From: Celeribacter sp. PS-C1
GTDB taxonomy: Bacteria; Pseudomonadota; Alphaproteobacteria; Rhodobacterales; Rhodobacteraceae
Assembly: GCF_019429625.1 (NCBI RefSeq)
Contig: NZ_JAHXRW010000003.1
Coordinates: 248,001-312,000 of the forward strand
Direction: 5' to 3'
DNA: 64,000 bases
Shown: one piece after another, positions 63,641 through 64,000 of the stretch
Numbering within the stretch: position 1 is the first letter of the stretch
How the letters are laid out: the number at the start of each line of letters is the position of its first letter
The notes under the pieces: model-generated
Database searches by the model: none
The model's input: only the letters and a program-made list of their open reading frames with translations
What the model was told of the DNA's origin: nothing
Position numbers and translations under genes: made by a program

Positions 63641-64000
63641 TCAATGCGCGACTGCGCCTTGCCCTTCACCGGTCGAAGAAATCTTGGCCAGACGCGCGGC
63701 CTCTTCCGCGGCATCGTCCCATTCAATCGGCTCAGGCTGACGCACCAGCGCGTGTTTGAGCACCTCGGACACATGCGTCACGGGGATGATTTCCAGCCCC
63801 TCTTTGACGTTGTCCGGGATGTCCGCCAGATCCTTGACGTTCTCCTCAGGGATAAGCACGGTTTTGATCCCCCCTCGCAGCGCAGCGAGGAGTTTTTCTT
63901 TGAGACCACCGATGGCCGTCGCATTGCCACGCAAGGACACCTCACCCGTCATGGCAATGTCTTTGCGCACCGGGATTTGCGTCAGAACGGAGACAATGGT
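63641..64000 (-). CDS. lon: ATP-dependent protease La (Lon), C-terminal end (5' end outside window)
   Basis: The visible 119 residues are the end of the Lon protease domain: [20 protein letters not shown], then [31 protein letters not shown], where the Lys of LKEKLLAA is the catalytic-dyad lysine; the catalytic Ser lies outside the window. The C-terminal tail ([20 protein letters not shown]) is typical of alphaproteobacterial Lon. It degrades damaged and regulatory proteins in the cytoplasm. Confidence 0.95.
   Translation of the reverse strand, partial: TIVSVLTQIPVRKDIAMTGEVSLRGNATAIGGLKEKLLAALRGGIKTVLIPEENVKDLADIPDNVKEGLEIIPVTHVSEVLKHALVRQPEPIEWDDAAEEAARLAKISSTGEGQGAVAH

Overview
The window looks like a 64 kb stretch of chromosome from an alphaproteobacterium of the Rhodobacteraceae (roseobacter/Rhodobacter group). 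The grounds are the HemA-type 5-aminolevulinate synthase, the lon / HU-like gene / tRNA-Val order at the right end, the persulfide gene cluster (metallo-beta-lactamase hydrolase, DUF442, YeeE/YedE), the Zur-type box in front of zinT, and the high G+C codon use of the core genes. These family assignments come from recognising motifs by eye; no database search was possible.

Left part (1-21 kb), mainly sugar and nucleobase metabolism. It opens with the end of an RskA-like anti-sigma factor, a GhrA-like 2-hydroxyacid dehydrogenase, a small lipoprotein, adenine deaminase and a CysG-type siroheme synthase whose methyltransferase half is eroded. Next is a minus-strand D-xylose operon (xylF-xylH-xylG-xylB-xylA) with a divergent ROK regulator and a likely operator between them. 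A second sugar block follows: a D-lyxose isomerase, an aldo/keto reductase, a PD40 beta-propeller and a di-heme peroxidase. A divergent TRAP permease pair without a visible binding protein and a small phosphotransferase are next to it.

Middle part (20.6-50 kb), core and accessory chromosome. A MarR regulator and EamA exporter share two palindromic operators. A SulP transporter is followed by a sulfide/persulfide cluster (DUF442-SQR fusion, a second DUF442 protein, an MBL-fold dioxygenase-like protein, two YeeE/YedE proteins). Then come a Na/Pi symporter-like protein, prfB, PBP1A, zinT, an amidase, an aminotransferase, a DsbA-like protein, ispG, rodZ-like, hemA, an M20 dipeptidase and an mcp-cheB-cheD operon.

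Right part (50.0-62.8 kb), an integrated island. A 40-base near-perfect direct repeat (39/40) flanks it. One copy is the 3' half of an intact tRNA-Val(CAC); the other is a displaced tRNA fragment still followed by the original tRNA terminator. A tyrosine integrase lies next to the intact tRNA. The cargo has lower G+C: an SF2-helicase-like ATPase, a probable PD-(D/E)xK-type protein, an unrecognised 338-residue protein, a serine recombinase with a res-like cluster of TTGGCAGAC repeats, and a minus-strand pair. That pair is a 1104-residue protein (Mrr-like nuclease N-terminus plus long helical repeats) followed by a HEPN protein with an R-x4-H motif. The pair is my best candidate for an undescribed defence system; its function is inference only. 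Beyond the island the chromosome resumes with an HU-like gene and the 3' end of lon, which runs off the window.
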